DNA of 64,000 nt from Palsa-504 sp963834685 (GCA_963834685.1 CAWICW010000007.1:1-64000); one strand, 5' to 3'. Numbered from the stretch's first letter, positions 26,634-35,491 are shown. Translations and numbers: made by a program. Notes: a model not told the origin generated them from the letters alone.

Positions 26634-27131
26634 TCACCTGTAGTTGACGAACTGCAGGGCGAAGTCGAACTCCTTGCCCTTCAGCAGGGCGATGACGGCC
26701 TGCAGATCGTCCTTCTTCTTGGCCGAGACGCGCAGCTCCTCGCCCTGGACCTGAGCCCGGACGCCCTTCGGCCCCTCGTCCCGGATGATCTTCGACAGCT
26801 TCTTGGCGTCGTCCTGGCTGATGCCCTCCTTGAGGGCGACGGCCATCCGGTACTCCTTGCCGGAGAGCTTGGGTTCGCCCGGGTCCAGGGTCTTGAGCGA
26901 CACGCCGCGCCTGACCAGCTTGTCCTTGAACACGTCGAGGACGGCCTTGGCGCGTTCCTCGCTGTTGGCCCGGATGTCGACGGCGTGCTCGCCGGACCAG
27001 GCGATCGACGCGCCCACGCCGCGGAAGTCGAACCGGGTACCTATTTCCTTGGCCGCCTGGTTGAGCGCGTTGTCAACTTCCTGGCGGTCGAGCTTGGACA
27101 CGATGTCAAAGGAAGAGTCTTGGGATGCCAC
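26634..27131 (-). CDS. YajQ family nucleotide-binding protein
   Basis: 165 residues, full length for the UPF0234/YajQ family. MASQDSSFDIVSKLDRQEVDNA, the RFDFRGV segment, and the C-terminal KDDLQAVIALLKGKEFDFALQFVNYR are diagnostic. The fold has two ferredoxin-like domains; family members bind nucleotides and in Xanthomonas the homologue is a cyclic-di-GMP effector, but the role in actinobacteria is unknown. Located just upstream (divergent) of tRNA-Tyr, which is a common chromosomal order in this group. Confidence 0.95.
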   Translation of the reverse strand: MASQDSSFDIVSKLDRQEVDNALNQAAKEIGTRFDFRGVGASIAWSGEHAVDIRANSEERAKAVLDVFKDKLVRRGVSLKTLDPGEPKLSGKEYRMAVALKEGISQDDAKKLSKIIRDEGPKGVRAQVQGEELRVSAKKKDDLQAVIALLKGKEFDFALQFVNYR

Positions 27132-27281
27132 GACTCCCAGGCTAGACGCGCCGGCCGCGAGCCGTCACGCCGGACGCGCCGGCCGCGGGTCGGACCTAGT
27201 GCGGCCCCGACTGGCCGTCGGCTAACCGTCTCGTCGTGTCTTGGGCTATCCTTTTCGATGCCGCCCGCGCGGACGGCACAC

Positions 27282-27363
27282 GGCAGGTTGCCCGAGTGGC
27301 CAAAGGGAGCGGTCTGTAAAACCGTCGGCTCAGCCTACGTTGGTTCGAACCCAACACCTGCCA
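27282..27363 (+). tRNA. tRNA-Tyr (GTA anticodon)
   Basis: An 82-nt class II tRNA. Acceptor stem GGCAGGT pairs with ACCTGCC; anticodon loop CTGTAAA gives GTA at 27316-27318; a long variable arm (CGGCTCAGCCTACG region) and the TTCGAAC T-loop are present. No CCA is encoded. Its 3' 57 bp are repeated downstream, showing it is the integration site of genomic islands. Confidence 0.96.
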
Positions 27364-27364
27364 C
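27308..27364 (+). other. attachment site 1 (3' half of tRNA-Tyr)
   Basis: The 57 bp from the anticodon stem to one base past the discriminator are identical to 35426-35482, and 51 bp of them to 55421-55471. This is the left boundary of the island array and it keeps the tRNA intact. Confidence 0.9.
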
Positions 27365-27377
27365 ACCAGCGAAAACG

Positions 27378-27408
27378 GCCCTTCACCAGCAGAGACGTGG
27401 TGAAGGGC
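27378..27408 (+). terminator. hairpin after tRNA-Tyr
   Basis: GCCCTTCACCA pairs perfectly with TGGTGAAGGGC around a 9-nt loop, followed by TGTTGCG. It lies 14 bp beyond the tRNA. All three att copies are followed by such a hairpin but with different stem sequences. Confidence 0.7.
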
Positions 27409-28016
27409 TGTTGCGTTCGTGTCCGGCTGTGTCCGGCGAGAACCGGCCGTCTACGGCTGGTCCCGGCGAATACGCGGCGAAGTTTCACCATCCCGGGCCT
27501 TGACCGCCAGAGCCTGGAACTGGTCACCACCGCGATCCGCCGTGCCGCCGGGCAGTGCGAGTGAATCCCAGCCCGGATAGCGAACCCGACGTGGTTCCGG
27601 CCCTGATGACCGCTATCACCGCGAGTTCGCCGTGAGAAACCTTCAGTCCGGCTGAACTTGCGGAGAATAAGCAATCCTCGTTGAGTTCGTCCGTCAGCCG
27701 ATAGTGTCCTGCTGTCCCGATAGGGCCTGGCGCTGGGCTTCCGGTGCCGTCGATCCCGCCGCCACGTCGACGACATCGCCATCGTCGAGCACTCCCGCCC
27801 CGCCTGGCTCCCCGTCACCGCCTGGTCCGCCTGACCACTCGTCTGCGGCCAGGCCCCCTGAGCCATGTCTCAATCAGACGAATATCTCCCTAAGTCCGTT
27901 CGCAGCGGCTGGCCGCGCGAGGATAATGCGGTAGCGAGCCGCCGGCGGCGTCCGGGGGTCCTGCCATGCGGTCCGGAAGACCCGGCCGCGGGCCTGGCGG
28001 GAGGGGAGCGCGGGTC
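27409..28016. other. gene-poor island end with a broken small reading frame
   Basis: No intact gene seen. At 27606-27690 a frame (MTAITASSP, stop, then ETFSPAELAE) resembles the small gene at 29514-29618, so it is probably a decayed copy. A 20-bp stretch near 27467 (GGCGAATACGCGGCGAAGTT) recurs with two mismatches near 35365, just inside the other end of island 1. Confidence 0.45.
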
Positions 28017-29309
28017 ATGAGTGCGGTCGCGAACGGCAGCGGGCACCGGCGCGGTCCGGCGGCCTGGGGGCAGGTGGCTGCCGGGGCGGTCCTGGTGGCC
28101 GGCGTCGCGCTGGCCGTTCCGGTGCTGGAGGCGGTGCCCGCGTCCGCCGCGGCGCCGGTACCGTCGTGCGCGGCGGCCATGTGCACCGTAACGTTCGGCT
28201 TCACCGGGACCGCCCAGTCCTGGGTGGCGCCGCCGGGGGTGTCCGCGGCGACGGTGACCCTGGACGGCGCGCGGGGCGGGGAGTCCGGCGGGGCGAGCTT
28301 TGCGCATCAGGCCGGCGGGAAGGGCGCCACCGTGGTGGCGACGATCCCGGTGACCGCCGGTGACACCTACCAGGTCCAGGTGGGCGGGGCGGCGCCGGGC
28401 GACGGAAACGAGGCCGGCGGCTACAACGGCGGCGGCCAGGGTGATGGCGGTGGCGTCGGGAACCTCCCCATGCTGGCGGGCGGCGGCGGCGGCGCGTCTG
28501 GCTTCGCGCTGGGAACCGTCACGCTGGCCGTGGCGGGCGGCGGCGGCGGAGCCGGCGGCAACGGGGGTGGCACCGAGGCTTTCGGAGCAGGCGGCCCGGC
28601 TGGAGGAACCGGGGGCCCCAGCGCGGCGGCCGGGGTGGCCGGTGTCAGCAATGCTTCCGACGATAACGGCGGCGGCGGTGGCATGCCCGGCACCGCGACC
28701 GGCGGCGGGGCCGGGGGCACTGCGGGCAGCGGCGGCAAGCCGGCGCTGGACGGCACAGCGGGTTCCACGGGGGTGTCGGCCGCGGGGGGTGCCGGCGGGT
28801 CCGGCAGCGATAATGGCGGCGGCGGCGGCGGAGGCGGCGGAGGCTACTTCGGCGGAGGCGGCGGAGGCGGCGGCGGGGCCAGCCTCGTTAACTTCGTGCT
28901 CGGAGCCAGCGGCGGCGGAGGCGGCGGCGGGTCGGACTTCGTGACCTCGTCGGCCACGCACGTTACCGTCAGCGACGGAGCCTGGTCGGGGAACGGCCAG
29001 GTGGTGATCTCCTACGCCAGCCCGGTGGTCACCGGGGTGCGGCCCGATCGCGGTCCGCAGTTCGGCGGCACGCTGGTCCGGATCACCGGCACCGGCCTGG
29101 CCTGCCCGCCGCACCACCGGTCCTGCCGGGTCAGCGTGAGCTTCGGCGGTCACCGGGCGTTCGTGCTGCTCGCGTCGCCGGCAACGATCTTGGTGATCTC
29201 GCCGCCGGGTTCCGGGACGGTGGACGTGATCGTCACCGTCGGCGGGGTGAGCAGCCAGGCCACCGCGGCTGACCAGTTCACCTACGTGAGGTTCCCCTTC
29301 ATCTTCTGA
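28017..29309 (+). CDS. secreted glycine-rich protein with C-terminal IPT/TIG domain
   Basis: 430 residues. An N-terminal signal peptide is clear (basic start, hydrophobic AAGAVLVAGVALAVPVLEAV, AxA site before APVP). Residues ~50-340 start with TVTFGFTGTAQSWVAPPGVS and become very Gly-rich (runs such as GGGGGGGGGGYFGGGGGGGG), the pattern of the bacterial Gly_rich domain of surface proteins. The last ~95 residues (SPVVTGVRPDRGPQFGGTLVRITG...) are an IPT/TIG immunoglobulin-like fold. ATG at 28017 is preceded by GGGAGGGGAG; an in-frame ATG at 27966 would add 17 Arg/Gly-rich residues and fits a signal peptide less well. A broken relative lies in island 2 at 36.45 kb. Role unknown; probably cell-surface. 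Confidence 0.8.
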   Translation: MSAVANGSGHRRGPAAWGQVAAGAVLVAGVALAVPVLEAVPASAAAPVPSCAAAMCTVTFGFTGTAQSWVAPPGVSAATVTLDGARGGESGGASFAHQAGGKGATVVATIPVTAGDTYQVQVGGAAPGDGNEAGGYNGGGQGDGGGVGNLPMLAGGGGGASGFALGTVTLAVAGGGGGAGGNGGGTEAFGAGGPAGGTGGPSAAAGVAGVSNASDDNGGGGGMPGTATGGGAGGTAGSGGKPALDGTAGSTGVSAAGGAGGSGSDNGGGGGGGGGGYFGGGGGGGGGASLVNFVLGASGGGGGGGSDFVTSSATHVTVSDGAWSGNGQVVISYASPVVTGVRPDRGPQFGGTLVRITGTGLACPPHHRSCRVSVSFGGHRAFVLLASPATILVISPPGSGTVDVIVTVGGVSSQATAADQFTYVRFPFIF

Positions 29310-29513
29310 GCCAGCGGCGTAAGCGGAGGTACCGGACGCCCGGCATGTGGCTACTGGGCGTTACCTGCGGCCTGCTCGCGGGCGCGATTTTGGCCGACAC
29401 GCCAGGCCGCGGCCTTGAGACGCTCCGCACCGACCTCGCCAACTTCGCGATCCCCTCGGCGGCAACGACGGCGAGCACCTCCTCGCCCCGGACGCGAACT
29501 CACCGGAATTCTG

Positions 29514-29618
29514 ATGCTGACGACCGCCAATGCCGTGAGTTCAGCGCCAAGAACCTTCAGTCTGGATGAACTCACGGCCTTCTACGCACTCCTACAGCTA
29601 CGGCGAGCCGCAAAGTAG
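29514..29618 (+). CDS. small conserved island peptide (hypothetical)
   Basis: A 34-codon frame, MLTTANAVSSAPRTFSLDEL..., ending LQLRRAAK and TAG. I list it because a broken version with the same TFSxxEL core exists at 27606-27690 on the other side of the glycine-rich gene, so the peptide sequence seems to be conserved. No recognisable family or ribosome site; could be a remnant rather than a gene. Confidence 0.3.
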   Translation: MLTTANAVSSAPRTFSLDELTAFYALLQLRRAAK

Positions 29619-29695
29619 GCCCTGGCCGGTCCTTGATGAACGTGTCACGAGTCCGGGAATGAGCTTGGTGGCCGATGCCGGGTCGACGATTGTTA

Positions 29696-30124
29696 CTAAC
29701 GACCCTCGGGAGGTGGGGGGAACCGCGGGCCGATGATGACCTGAGCCGTCACGTCGCCGCTGTCCGGGGAGAACCGCGGTTCGTTGCCGTCCCAGGTGAC
29801 GGCCCCGTCGTTGTGCGCGACCGCCGACAAAGCCACCGAACGGGCGCTGATGGCGGCGCCAGAAGGGAACCGGATCAGGCCGTCGTCCTCGGCCGGGCGC
29901 ATGAGGGCGAACACGGTTGTTCCGAGCGCCTCGGCCAGGGCCAGGACCTCCTCGGCGCCCAGGCGGCGCTTGCCTTTCTCTACGACGCCGACCGTCTGGT
30001 AACGCCATTCGGCGTAGCCGAGGGCGCGCATCCGGGCCGCCACGGTCTCCTGCCCGAGGCTGGCCCGGGCCCGGGCTGCCCGCACGTTGGCAGCCAGGAC
30101 GGCCCCGTATGTCGCTGAGTCCAT
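29696..30124 (-). CDS. XRE-family (helix-turn-helix) transcriptional regulator
   Basis: 142 residues from the ATG at 30124. Residues ~8-60 (YGAVLAANVRAARARASLGQETVAARMRALGY...TVGVVEKGKRRLGAEEVLALAEALG) have the Cro/C1-type HTH pattern, with a short insertion between helices 2 and 3. The C-terminal half (DDGLIRFPSGAAISARSVALSA) matches no family I know. It is divergent from the gene at 30256, and the 131-bp gap holds two near-identical palindromic boxes, so it probably represses itself and its neighbour. A longer start at 30175 would place one box inside the gene and is less likely. Confidence 0.75.
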   Translation of the reverse strand: MDSATYGAVLAANVRAARARASLGQETVAARMRALGYAEWRYQTVGVVEKGKRRLGAEEVLALAEALGTTVFALMRPAEDDGLIRFPSGAAISARSVALSAVAHNDGAVTWDGNEPRFSPDSGDVTAQVIIGPRFPPPPEGR

Positions 30125-30134
30125 CGCCGCATTA

Positions 30135-30241
30135 TGCACTCTCATCTTGTGCAGGGACAAGTTTGCGTTGTGCATGGCATGTTGATAGCGTCCTCCGTAT
30201 AGCCCACTATGGGAACGCGCTACACACTCTCATCGTGTGCA
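30135..30241. promoter_or_regulatory. duplicated palindromic operator between the XRE gene and its divergent neighbour
   Basis: CACTCTCATCTTGTGCA at 30137-30153 and CACTCTCATCGTGTGCA at 30225-30241 differ at one base in 17 and lie 88 bp apart, one near each start codon. Each is an inverted repeat (TGCAC-N9-GTGCA and CACAC-N7-GTGTG). They are the obvious binding sites for the adjacent HTH protein. Confidence 0.75.
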
Positions 30242-30255
30242 ACAAGGGAGGTCTG

Positions 30256-30798
30256 ATGAAGGCAAGACGCCCAGGCCATCCGTACTCTTACGCCCAGGGC
30301 ACGCGAAAGGAATCACTGGTGATACTGGCTTACCGCCCGGTACGGGAAATCGAAAAGATGCTAAATAGCGGGGTGACGGACGTTCGGCTGGTCGACGGCA
30401 ATGTCGAGACTTATTTTAACTACAACGGCCAGGCCAGCAAGTTCACCGAGACGCCCGAGCAGGTTTTCCAGGCTCTCAGGATCAAGGGCGCAACGCTTAC
30501 CGGTGTCCAGCTTAGGAACGGCAATATCTATTACGCGCTGAGCGGGATCGAGCAGGCCCGTATGCCCGCTGGTTTTCTTGAACGCAGCTGGTATGAGCAC
30601 GACGGCCGCGTAAGGACGCTGACAGGCGCCCGCCGCGCCGGCGATGGGGTGGACTATGACGTGCTGGACGGCGGCCAGCCCGACGTCAAGCATGAGACTG
30701 AGGTCTTGACCCTGGACCGTCTCAGGATCACGGGCGTAAAGCTGACGGACGTCGAGCATAACGGCGGTGACGTGTACTACACGCTGGCTGCGGCCTAG
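30256..30798 (+). CDS. hypothetical protein with three internal beta-type repeats
   Basis: 180 residues, no family recognised. ATG at 30256 follows AAGGGAGGTC. Three related segments are visible: SGVTDVRLVDGNVETYFNYN (about residue 38), KGATLTGVQLRNGNIYYALS (about 77) and ITGVKLTDVEHNGGDVYYTL (about 158), each a short beta strand pair ending in an aromatic-rich strand. Between the second and third lies a charged stretch. No signal peptide or membrane segment. Divergent from an XRE regulator with a shared duplicated operator, so it is probably the regulated partner; a toxin/antitoxin or phage-repressor-like switch is possible but not shown. G+C is noticeably lower than the core genes. Confidence 0.65.
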   Translation: MKARRPGHPYSYAQGTRKESLVILAYRPVREIEKMLNSGVTDVRLVDGNVETYFNYNGQASKFTETPEQVFQALRIKGATLTGVQLRNGNIYYALSGIEQARMPAGFLERSWYEHDGRVRTLTGARRAGDGVDYDVLDGGQPDVKHETEVLTLDRLRITGVKLTDVEHNGGDVYYTLAAA

Positions 30799-30888
30799 AC
30801 GCTGAGCGGGCAGCTCGACGGCTTCCAGGACCTGCACACCGCCGCGGTGCTCCCCGACCGGCGCGCCCGGCCAGGCATGCTGGCAGCC

Positions 30889-31374
30889 ATGAACACCCCC
30901 CTTGAGTGGATCACGGCCATCGCCGCCGTCATCGGCGCCACCGGCGGCGGCGTGGCATGGCTCGGCTTCCTCCGCGCCCGCTGGCAGCTCCGCGCCGAGA
31001 CCTTGCGCAACAGCCAGGACCGGCGCGAGAACGAGCTGCACCGCCTCCGGCACGCCGAGCTCTACCAGTGGTGGCACGACATGCCAGACGGCCCCGCGCG
31101 CAACAAGGCAATGCACTGGTTCGGCGAATGGACCGGCGCCCGCGACCCCTACCACGGCAGTGACCAGGGAGCCATACCGCCCGGCTTCGGCGTCCGCGAC
31201 GCTGACGAGGCATACCAGCGGTACATCGGCTTCCTGGACGCCATATACCACCCCGGCCAGCTCGGGCCGCCGCCCCGCTCACTCAGGGCACCGGACGAGA
31301 CCGACGCCTGCAGGCCCGGTACCGGCGACAAGACGCCCGCCATCGCCGAAACGGGTAAGGCGGACCCGCCCTGA
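30889..31374 (+). CDS. hypothetical single-pass membrane protein
   Basis: 161 residues from the ATG at 30889. A hydrophobic N-terminal segment (LEWITAIAAVIGATGGGVAWLGFL) is followed by a basic, probably coiled helix (RARWQLRAETLRNSQDRRENELHRLRHAELYQWWHDM) and a cytoplasmic tail ending in Pro/Asp-rich sequence. No family recognised. A start at 30847 is possible. Confidence 0.5.
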   Translation: MNTPLEWITAIAAVIGATGGGVAWLGFLRARWQLRAETLRNSQDRRENELHRLRHAELYQWWHDMPDGPARNKAMHWFGEWTGARDPYHGSDQGAIPPGFGVRDADEAYQRYIGFLDAIYHPGQLGPPPRSLRAPDETDACRPGTGDKTPAIAETGKADPP

Positions 31375-31864
31375 GGCCAGGAACGGCACCCACAAGACTG
31401 TGATCTTCGGCGGTGAATGGCCGGAAACCTTGAGCGCCATCTGATGTGGCACGACGTCCGTGAACCCTAAGCCCTGCACCAGGCCCGATCGGGAGAGCAG
31501 GACGTCAGCGGCTAACGGTCGAACTCGACGACTGTTGCGTACCTGACTGACGCCCGCGCCGACGGCCCTTGCGGCGCCGCTCGTGAACGGCCCGCCGGTC
31601 CCGGTTGGACTACTCCATATTGGGCTGGGTCCCGCTCAGCATGGCTGAAGGGGACGCCATCGGCGGCCATGGTGAGGAGGCCGACCGTTCCCATGACCAG
31701 GACGCTATCGGCGGTAATGGCACATTATCCCTGATAACGCAGTGATCTGCGTGGAAGTCCAGTTGTTCTTGGAGGCCCACAAAGGTACAACCAGGCCAAG
31801 GTGTGGCCATGACCGTACGGGCGAGAAAGTAGTCGAGGGCGTGCGGTGGCCGGATACTGCCAGT
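31375..31864. other. gene-free stretch before the ATPase gene
   Basis: No convincing coding frame, repeat or terminator in 490 bp. An in-frame ATG at 31742 could extend the next gene by 41 residues, but the extension (RPRCGHDRTGEKVVEGVRWP) does not look like folded protein. Confidence 0.4.
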
Positions 31865-34771
31865 ATGGTGTTCGTCGCTGACGATCTTGGGGCCTGGCTA
31901 GTAGGGCTGCTCGCCGATGCTGGCCGCAAGAAGCTGATCGCGTTGGTGCTCGGCAGCGACCAGGAGCGTGCACTACGGAAGGCGGCAGCCGCCGCTGTCC
32001 AGGAAGCCGCCGCTGACATGAGCACATCTGTCGAACATGCCGGGCAGCTCGCGATGGTGATCAGCGAAGTCTTCCGCGAGCCAGTGCCCGGGACGCCACT
32101 GGCGGGGCCGGTGACGATGCTGGAAGGACTGCAGGCGGGGATAGTGAGACAACTGGCCGTGCTGGATGATGCCGTCCGGACTGGGACCGGACAAGCGTCG
32201 GCGGAGATTCTGGGAGTGTCAGGCACTGTGGTGGCGGAGAAGCTGACCGGCCACCTGGTACGGGAGATTATGTTCCGCGGATCTGGCGGCGGACCGCTGG
32301 CACCGCTGGCCGACCAGCTCAACCATGACCTGACCCACCTGCAAGGACAGCGGGTCGAAGGCATGCTCGCACGGCTGGCCGCTATGGCCATCGCCGTGCC
32401 GACACCGTCGTCCGGCGGTGGAGGCCCGGCCAGGAGCATCGAACCGGCGCGTCCGGCTGGGGCGTTGCGGGTCACCGAGGCCGATCCACGGCGGCTGGGC
32501 GTGCACGCGGCGATCAGCGTGCCGGGGTTGCCGGATGAGGTCCCGCCGGAGTACGTGCCGCGGGATGTCGACGACGGCGAGTCCGGGGTGCGGGCCACGG
32601 TGGCGGCCGCCGCCAGGCGGGGCGGGTTCGTCCTGCTGGTCGGTGGGTCCTCGGTCGGGAAGACTCGCTGCGCATTCGAGGCGCTCACTGCGCTGCTGCC
32701 AGACTGGTGGCTCGTGCACCCAGCCGGGTCGGCCGAGGTCGCAGCGCTGGCCGCGACGCCGACCGCGCGAACGGTGGTATGGCTAGATGAGCTGCAGCGC
32801 TACCTGGATGGCGAGCACGGGCTGACCGGCGGCGTTATGCGAGCCTTGCTGAACGCCCCGCATCCGGCGGTGATCATCGGCACGATTTGGCCGGACTGGT
32901 ACACCGCCTACACCACCATGCCGTTTCCCGCCAGTGCTGATCCGCATTCGCGAGAGCGGGAGGTACTGGACCTGGCCGCGGTCATCCGCGTCGACCCTGA
33001 GTTCACCCCGGCCGAACAGGACCGGGCCCGCGCTGCTGCGGTCCGTGACCGACGTCTGCGGGTTGCGCTGGAATCGGCGAGGTACGGGCTAACCCAGACC
33101 CTGGCGGCCGCGCCGCAGCTGGTCGCGCGGTGGGAGGACGCCAAGACCGCCAATCCATACGCGTGGGCCGTCCTCACTGCGGCGCTGGATGCGGCCCGGC
33201 TCGGCGCGCGCGCACCGCTAAGCGCTGACTTCTTGCGCGCCGCCGCGCCGGGCTACTGCACCAGCCAGCAGCAGGCCGAGGCGCCGGAGAACTGGTTCGA
33301 GCAGGCGCTGGACCACGCTACCGGCAAGCTGCACGGCGCCGCCGCTGCCCTCAGCCCCGCCGGGGCTGGCATGGGCCAGCTCGCCGGGTACATCGCTGCG
33401 GATTACCTGATCCAGCACGCCCATCGGCAACGCCGCTACGCCCGCATGCCCGCCAGCGCCTGGGACGCTGTGCTCAACCATGTCCACGACCCCGCCGATA
33501 CCGCCCGGCTCGCCGACAGCGCCAGGAACCGGCTGCTGTACCGCTATGCCATCCCGCTATACCGCCACGCCGTTGACGCCGGCGACCAGATGTCCGCCTG
33601 GCGGCTGGCCGACCTGCTCCAGGAGCGCGGTGACCTCGACGGGGCAGTAGAAATGCTGCTCGCCTCGGCCGACCCAAACGTCGGATCCGCGAACATGCAA
33701 CTGGTAGAGCTGCTAGCCGAGCGGGGCGACCTGGACGGGCTGCGAACGTGGGCCGACACCGGCGACTGGGCTGCCGCCCTGAGGCTCGCGGGGCTGCTAG
33801 CCGAGCGGGGCGACCTGGACGGGCTGCGGGCCTGGGCCGACGCCGGTAACTGGATTGCCGCCTGGCGGCTAGCGGGGCTGCTAGCCGGGTGGGGCGACCT
33901 AGATGAGCTGCGCGCCCGGGCCGACGCCCGCGACTGGCACGCCGCCTGGCAGCTGGCGGACCTGCTGGCCAAGCGGGGCGATCTCGACGGGGCCGAACAA
34001 ATACTGCGGGCTCAGACCGACACCGGCGACGGACCCGCCAGCGCGCAACTGGCGGACCTGCTGGCCAAGCGGGGCGATCTCGATGAGGCCAAACAAATAC
34101 TGCAGACCCGGGTCGGCAATGGCGACCAAAACGCCGCCCTGCAGCTGGCGGACTTGCGCGGTGACCTCGACGGGGCAGTAGAAATACTCCGAGCCGGGGC
34201 CGACGCCGACGACCCGAGCGCCGCCAAACAGCTGGCCGAGCGGCTGGCCGAGCGCGGCGACCTGGATGAGCTGCGGGCCAGGGCCAACGCCGGCGACGGG
34301 TGGGCCGAGAGAACCCTAGCCGAGCTGTTGGCCGAGCGCAGCGACCTGGATGAGCTGCGAGCCAGGGCCGACGCCGGCGACCTGCATGCCGCCGGGCAGC
34401 TAGCCGACCTGCTGACTGAGCGCGGCGACCTGGACGGGCTGCGGGCCTGGGCCGACACCGGCGACTGGCACGCCGCCCTGAAGCTCGCGAGGCTGCTGGC
34501 CGAGCGCAGCGACCTGGATGAGCTGCGAGCTAGGGCCGACGCCGGCGACTGGCACGCCGCCTGGCAGCTGGCGGACCTGCTGGTTAAGCACGGTCACCTC
34601 AATGAGGCCGAGCAAATACTGCGGGCCCTGGCCGACGCCGGAGACTGGCCTGACGCCGGGCAGCTGGCGGAACTGCTTGCCGACCTGCTGAAGAAGCAAG
34701 GCCGGGGTGAAGAAGCGAAGCGACTGCGCCGGTTCGGCCTGAACTCGGACGGGTCAATTGCCTGTGCGTAA
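31865..34771 (+). CDS. large P-loop ATPase with C-terminal ~28-residue repeats (STAND-like)
   Basis: 968 residues. The N-terminal ~190 residues are alpha-helical with no known family. A P-loop domain follows: Walker A GGSSVGKT (Lys266) and Walker B VVWLDE (Asp308, Glu309), then IIGTIWPDWYTAY, a sensor-like strand. A helical segment (residues ~340-560) leads to about a dozen repeats from residue ~589 to 945, built on ERGDLDELRARADAGDWHAA and LADLLA, of 28 residues (some 32); these resemble Sel1/TPR-type helix pairs. This order, effector-like N-terminus, ATPase, repeat sensor, is that of STAND proteins including anti-phage Avs/NLR-like systems. Function is inference only. It lies in a tRNA-integrated island, which fits a defence role. 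Confidence 0.7.
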   Translation: MVFVADDLGAWLVGLLADAGRKKLIALVLGSDQERALRKAAAAAVQEAAADMSTSVEHAGQLAMVISEVFREPVPGTPLAGPVTMLEGLQAGIVRQLAVLDDAVRTGTGQASAEILGVSGTVVAEKLTGHLVREIMFRGSGGGPLAPLADQLNHDLTHLQGQRVEGMLARLAAMAIAVPTPSSGGGGPARSIEPARPAGALRVTEADPRRLGVHAAISVPGLPDEVPPEYVPRDVDDGESGVRATVAAAARRGGFVLLVGGSSVGKTRCAFEALTALLPDWWLVHPAGSAEVAALAATPTARTVVWLDELQRYLDGEHGLTGGVMRALLNAPHPAVIIGTIWPDWYTAYTTMPFPASADPHSREREVLDLAAVIRVDPEFTPAEQDRARAAAVRDRRLRVALESARYGLTQTLAAAPQLVARWEDAKTANPYAWAVLTAALDAARLGARAPLSADFLRAAAPGYCTSQQQAEAPENWFEQALDHATGKLHGAAAALSPAGAGMGQLAGYIAADYLIQHAHRQRRYARMPASAWDAVLNHVHDPADTARLADSARNRLLYRYAIPLYRHAVDAGDQMSAWRLADLLQERGDLDGAVEMLLASADPNVGSANMQLVELLAERGDLDGLRTWADTGDWAAALRLAGLLAERGDLDGLRAWADAGNWIAAWRLAGLLAGWGDLDELRARADARDWHAAWQLADLLAKRGDLDGAEQILRAQTDTGDGPASAQLADLLAKRGDLDEAKQILQTRVGNGDQNAALQLADLRGDLDGAVEILRAGADADDPSAAKQLAERLAERGDLDELRARANAGDGWAERTLAELLAERSDLDELRARADAGDLHAAGQLADLLTERGDLDGLRAWADTGDWHAALKLARLLAERSDLDELRARADAGDWHAAWQLADLLVKHGHLNEAEQILRALADAGDWPDAGQLAELLADLLKKQGRGEEAKRLRRFGLNSDGSIACA
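33628..34700 (+). repeat. ~84-bp tandem coding repeats in the ATPase gene
   Basis: Units such as GAGCGGGGCGACCTGGACGG...GCCGACACCGGCGACTGG recur at about 84-96-bp spacing. Several neighbouring copies are nearly identical at DNA level, so unequal crossing-over could change copy number without losing frame. Confidence 0.8.
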
Positions 34772-35425
34772 GGATGAAAGCCTCCAGTCCTTAAGATGTG
34801 GGCCAGCACGGCAAACCCGGCGCGGCATAAACCCGTGGTGTCTGAGAATCGAACGATTAACGACATGATCATCGGCGGCCGCCCGGATTGAGCGGCCACC
34901 GCCCAGTGGTTGTCGCAAAAGGTGTTGCAAAGCCGACGTGTCCAGCAACGCGGCCGGGACCGTTTCTCCTACACCGAAGTTACGTGACCCAGCTGATGCC
35001 AATGCCGACATGACCTGGGCAAACGACAGGTGAGACAAGTCGGCGTTCTGGCTACATGCCGCCGTCCGGCACGGCATCCGGCCGTCGTTGATGGTCAACC
35101 TAGTATCACGTCGAGGGCATCGCCAGATTCTTCTGGCTACATCTTCGCGGCCTAAACGCAGCGTTTCTGCGTCTCATGTCCCCTTTTCAAGCGACACTCC
35201 GACGTAACTTGGGTCTACAGTCCAGGGATTGACCGTGCCCCCGCCGAAATCCCCGAAGCCCCCGGGAGTCTCCTCGTCCCGGAACCGGCCGTACGGACCG
35301 GTGCCCTGATCGGCTACGCCATGGTCAGCACCTCGCCGATGCCTGGGCCAGCTCGCAAAGTTCTGGCGAATGCGTGGCGAAGTTCGGCGGCCAGCCGCAT
35401 ATCCGCAGTTCAGACTACATATGGC
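34772..35425. other. gene-free end of island 1
   Basis: 650 bp without a supported gene. The minus-strand frame 34754-35098 (containing SFAQVMSALASAGSRNFGVGETVPAAL) could be a remnant but I recognise no family. Near 35365 the stretch GGCGAATGCGTGGCGAAGTT echoes 27467. Confidence 0.35.
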
Positions 35426-35482
35426 AGCGGTCTGTAAAACCGTCGGCTCAGCCTACGTTGGTTCGAACCCAACACCTGCCAC
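35426..35482 (+). other. attachment site 2 (tRNA-Tyr 3' end copy)
   Basis: 57 bp identical to 27308-27364, without the 5' half of the tRNA, so it is not a working tRNA. It separates island 1 (27365-35482) from island 2 (35483-55471) and shows two integrations in tandem at one tRNA. Confidence 0.9.
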
Positions 35483-35491
35483 CACCTGCGA

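Noticed and set aside
28200..28960. PE_PGRS-type mycobacterial protein
   Set aside because: Although very Gly-rich, there is no PE domain; it has a standard signal peptide and a C-terminal IPT/TIG domain.
30902..31444. Alternative 180-codon plus-strand frame overlapping the small membrane protein gene
   Set aside because: Ser/Thr/Arg/Pro-rich out-of-frame translation; the frame at 30889 has a membrane helix and ordinary composition.
33628..34700. CRISPR-like array
   Set aside because: The regular repeats are coding, in one frame, without unique spacers; they are protein repeats of the ATPase.
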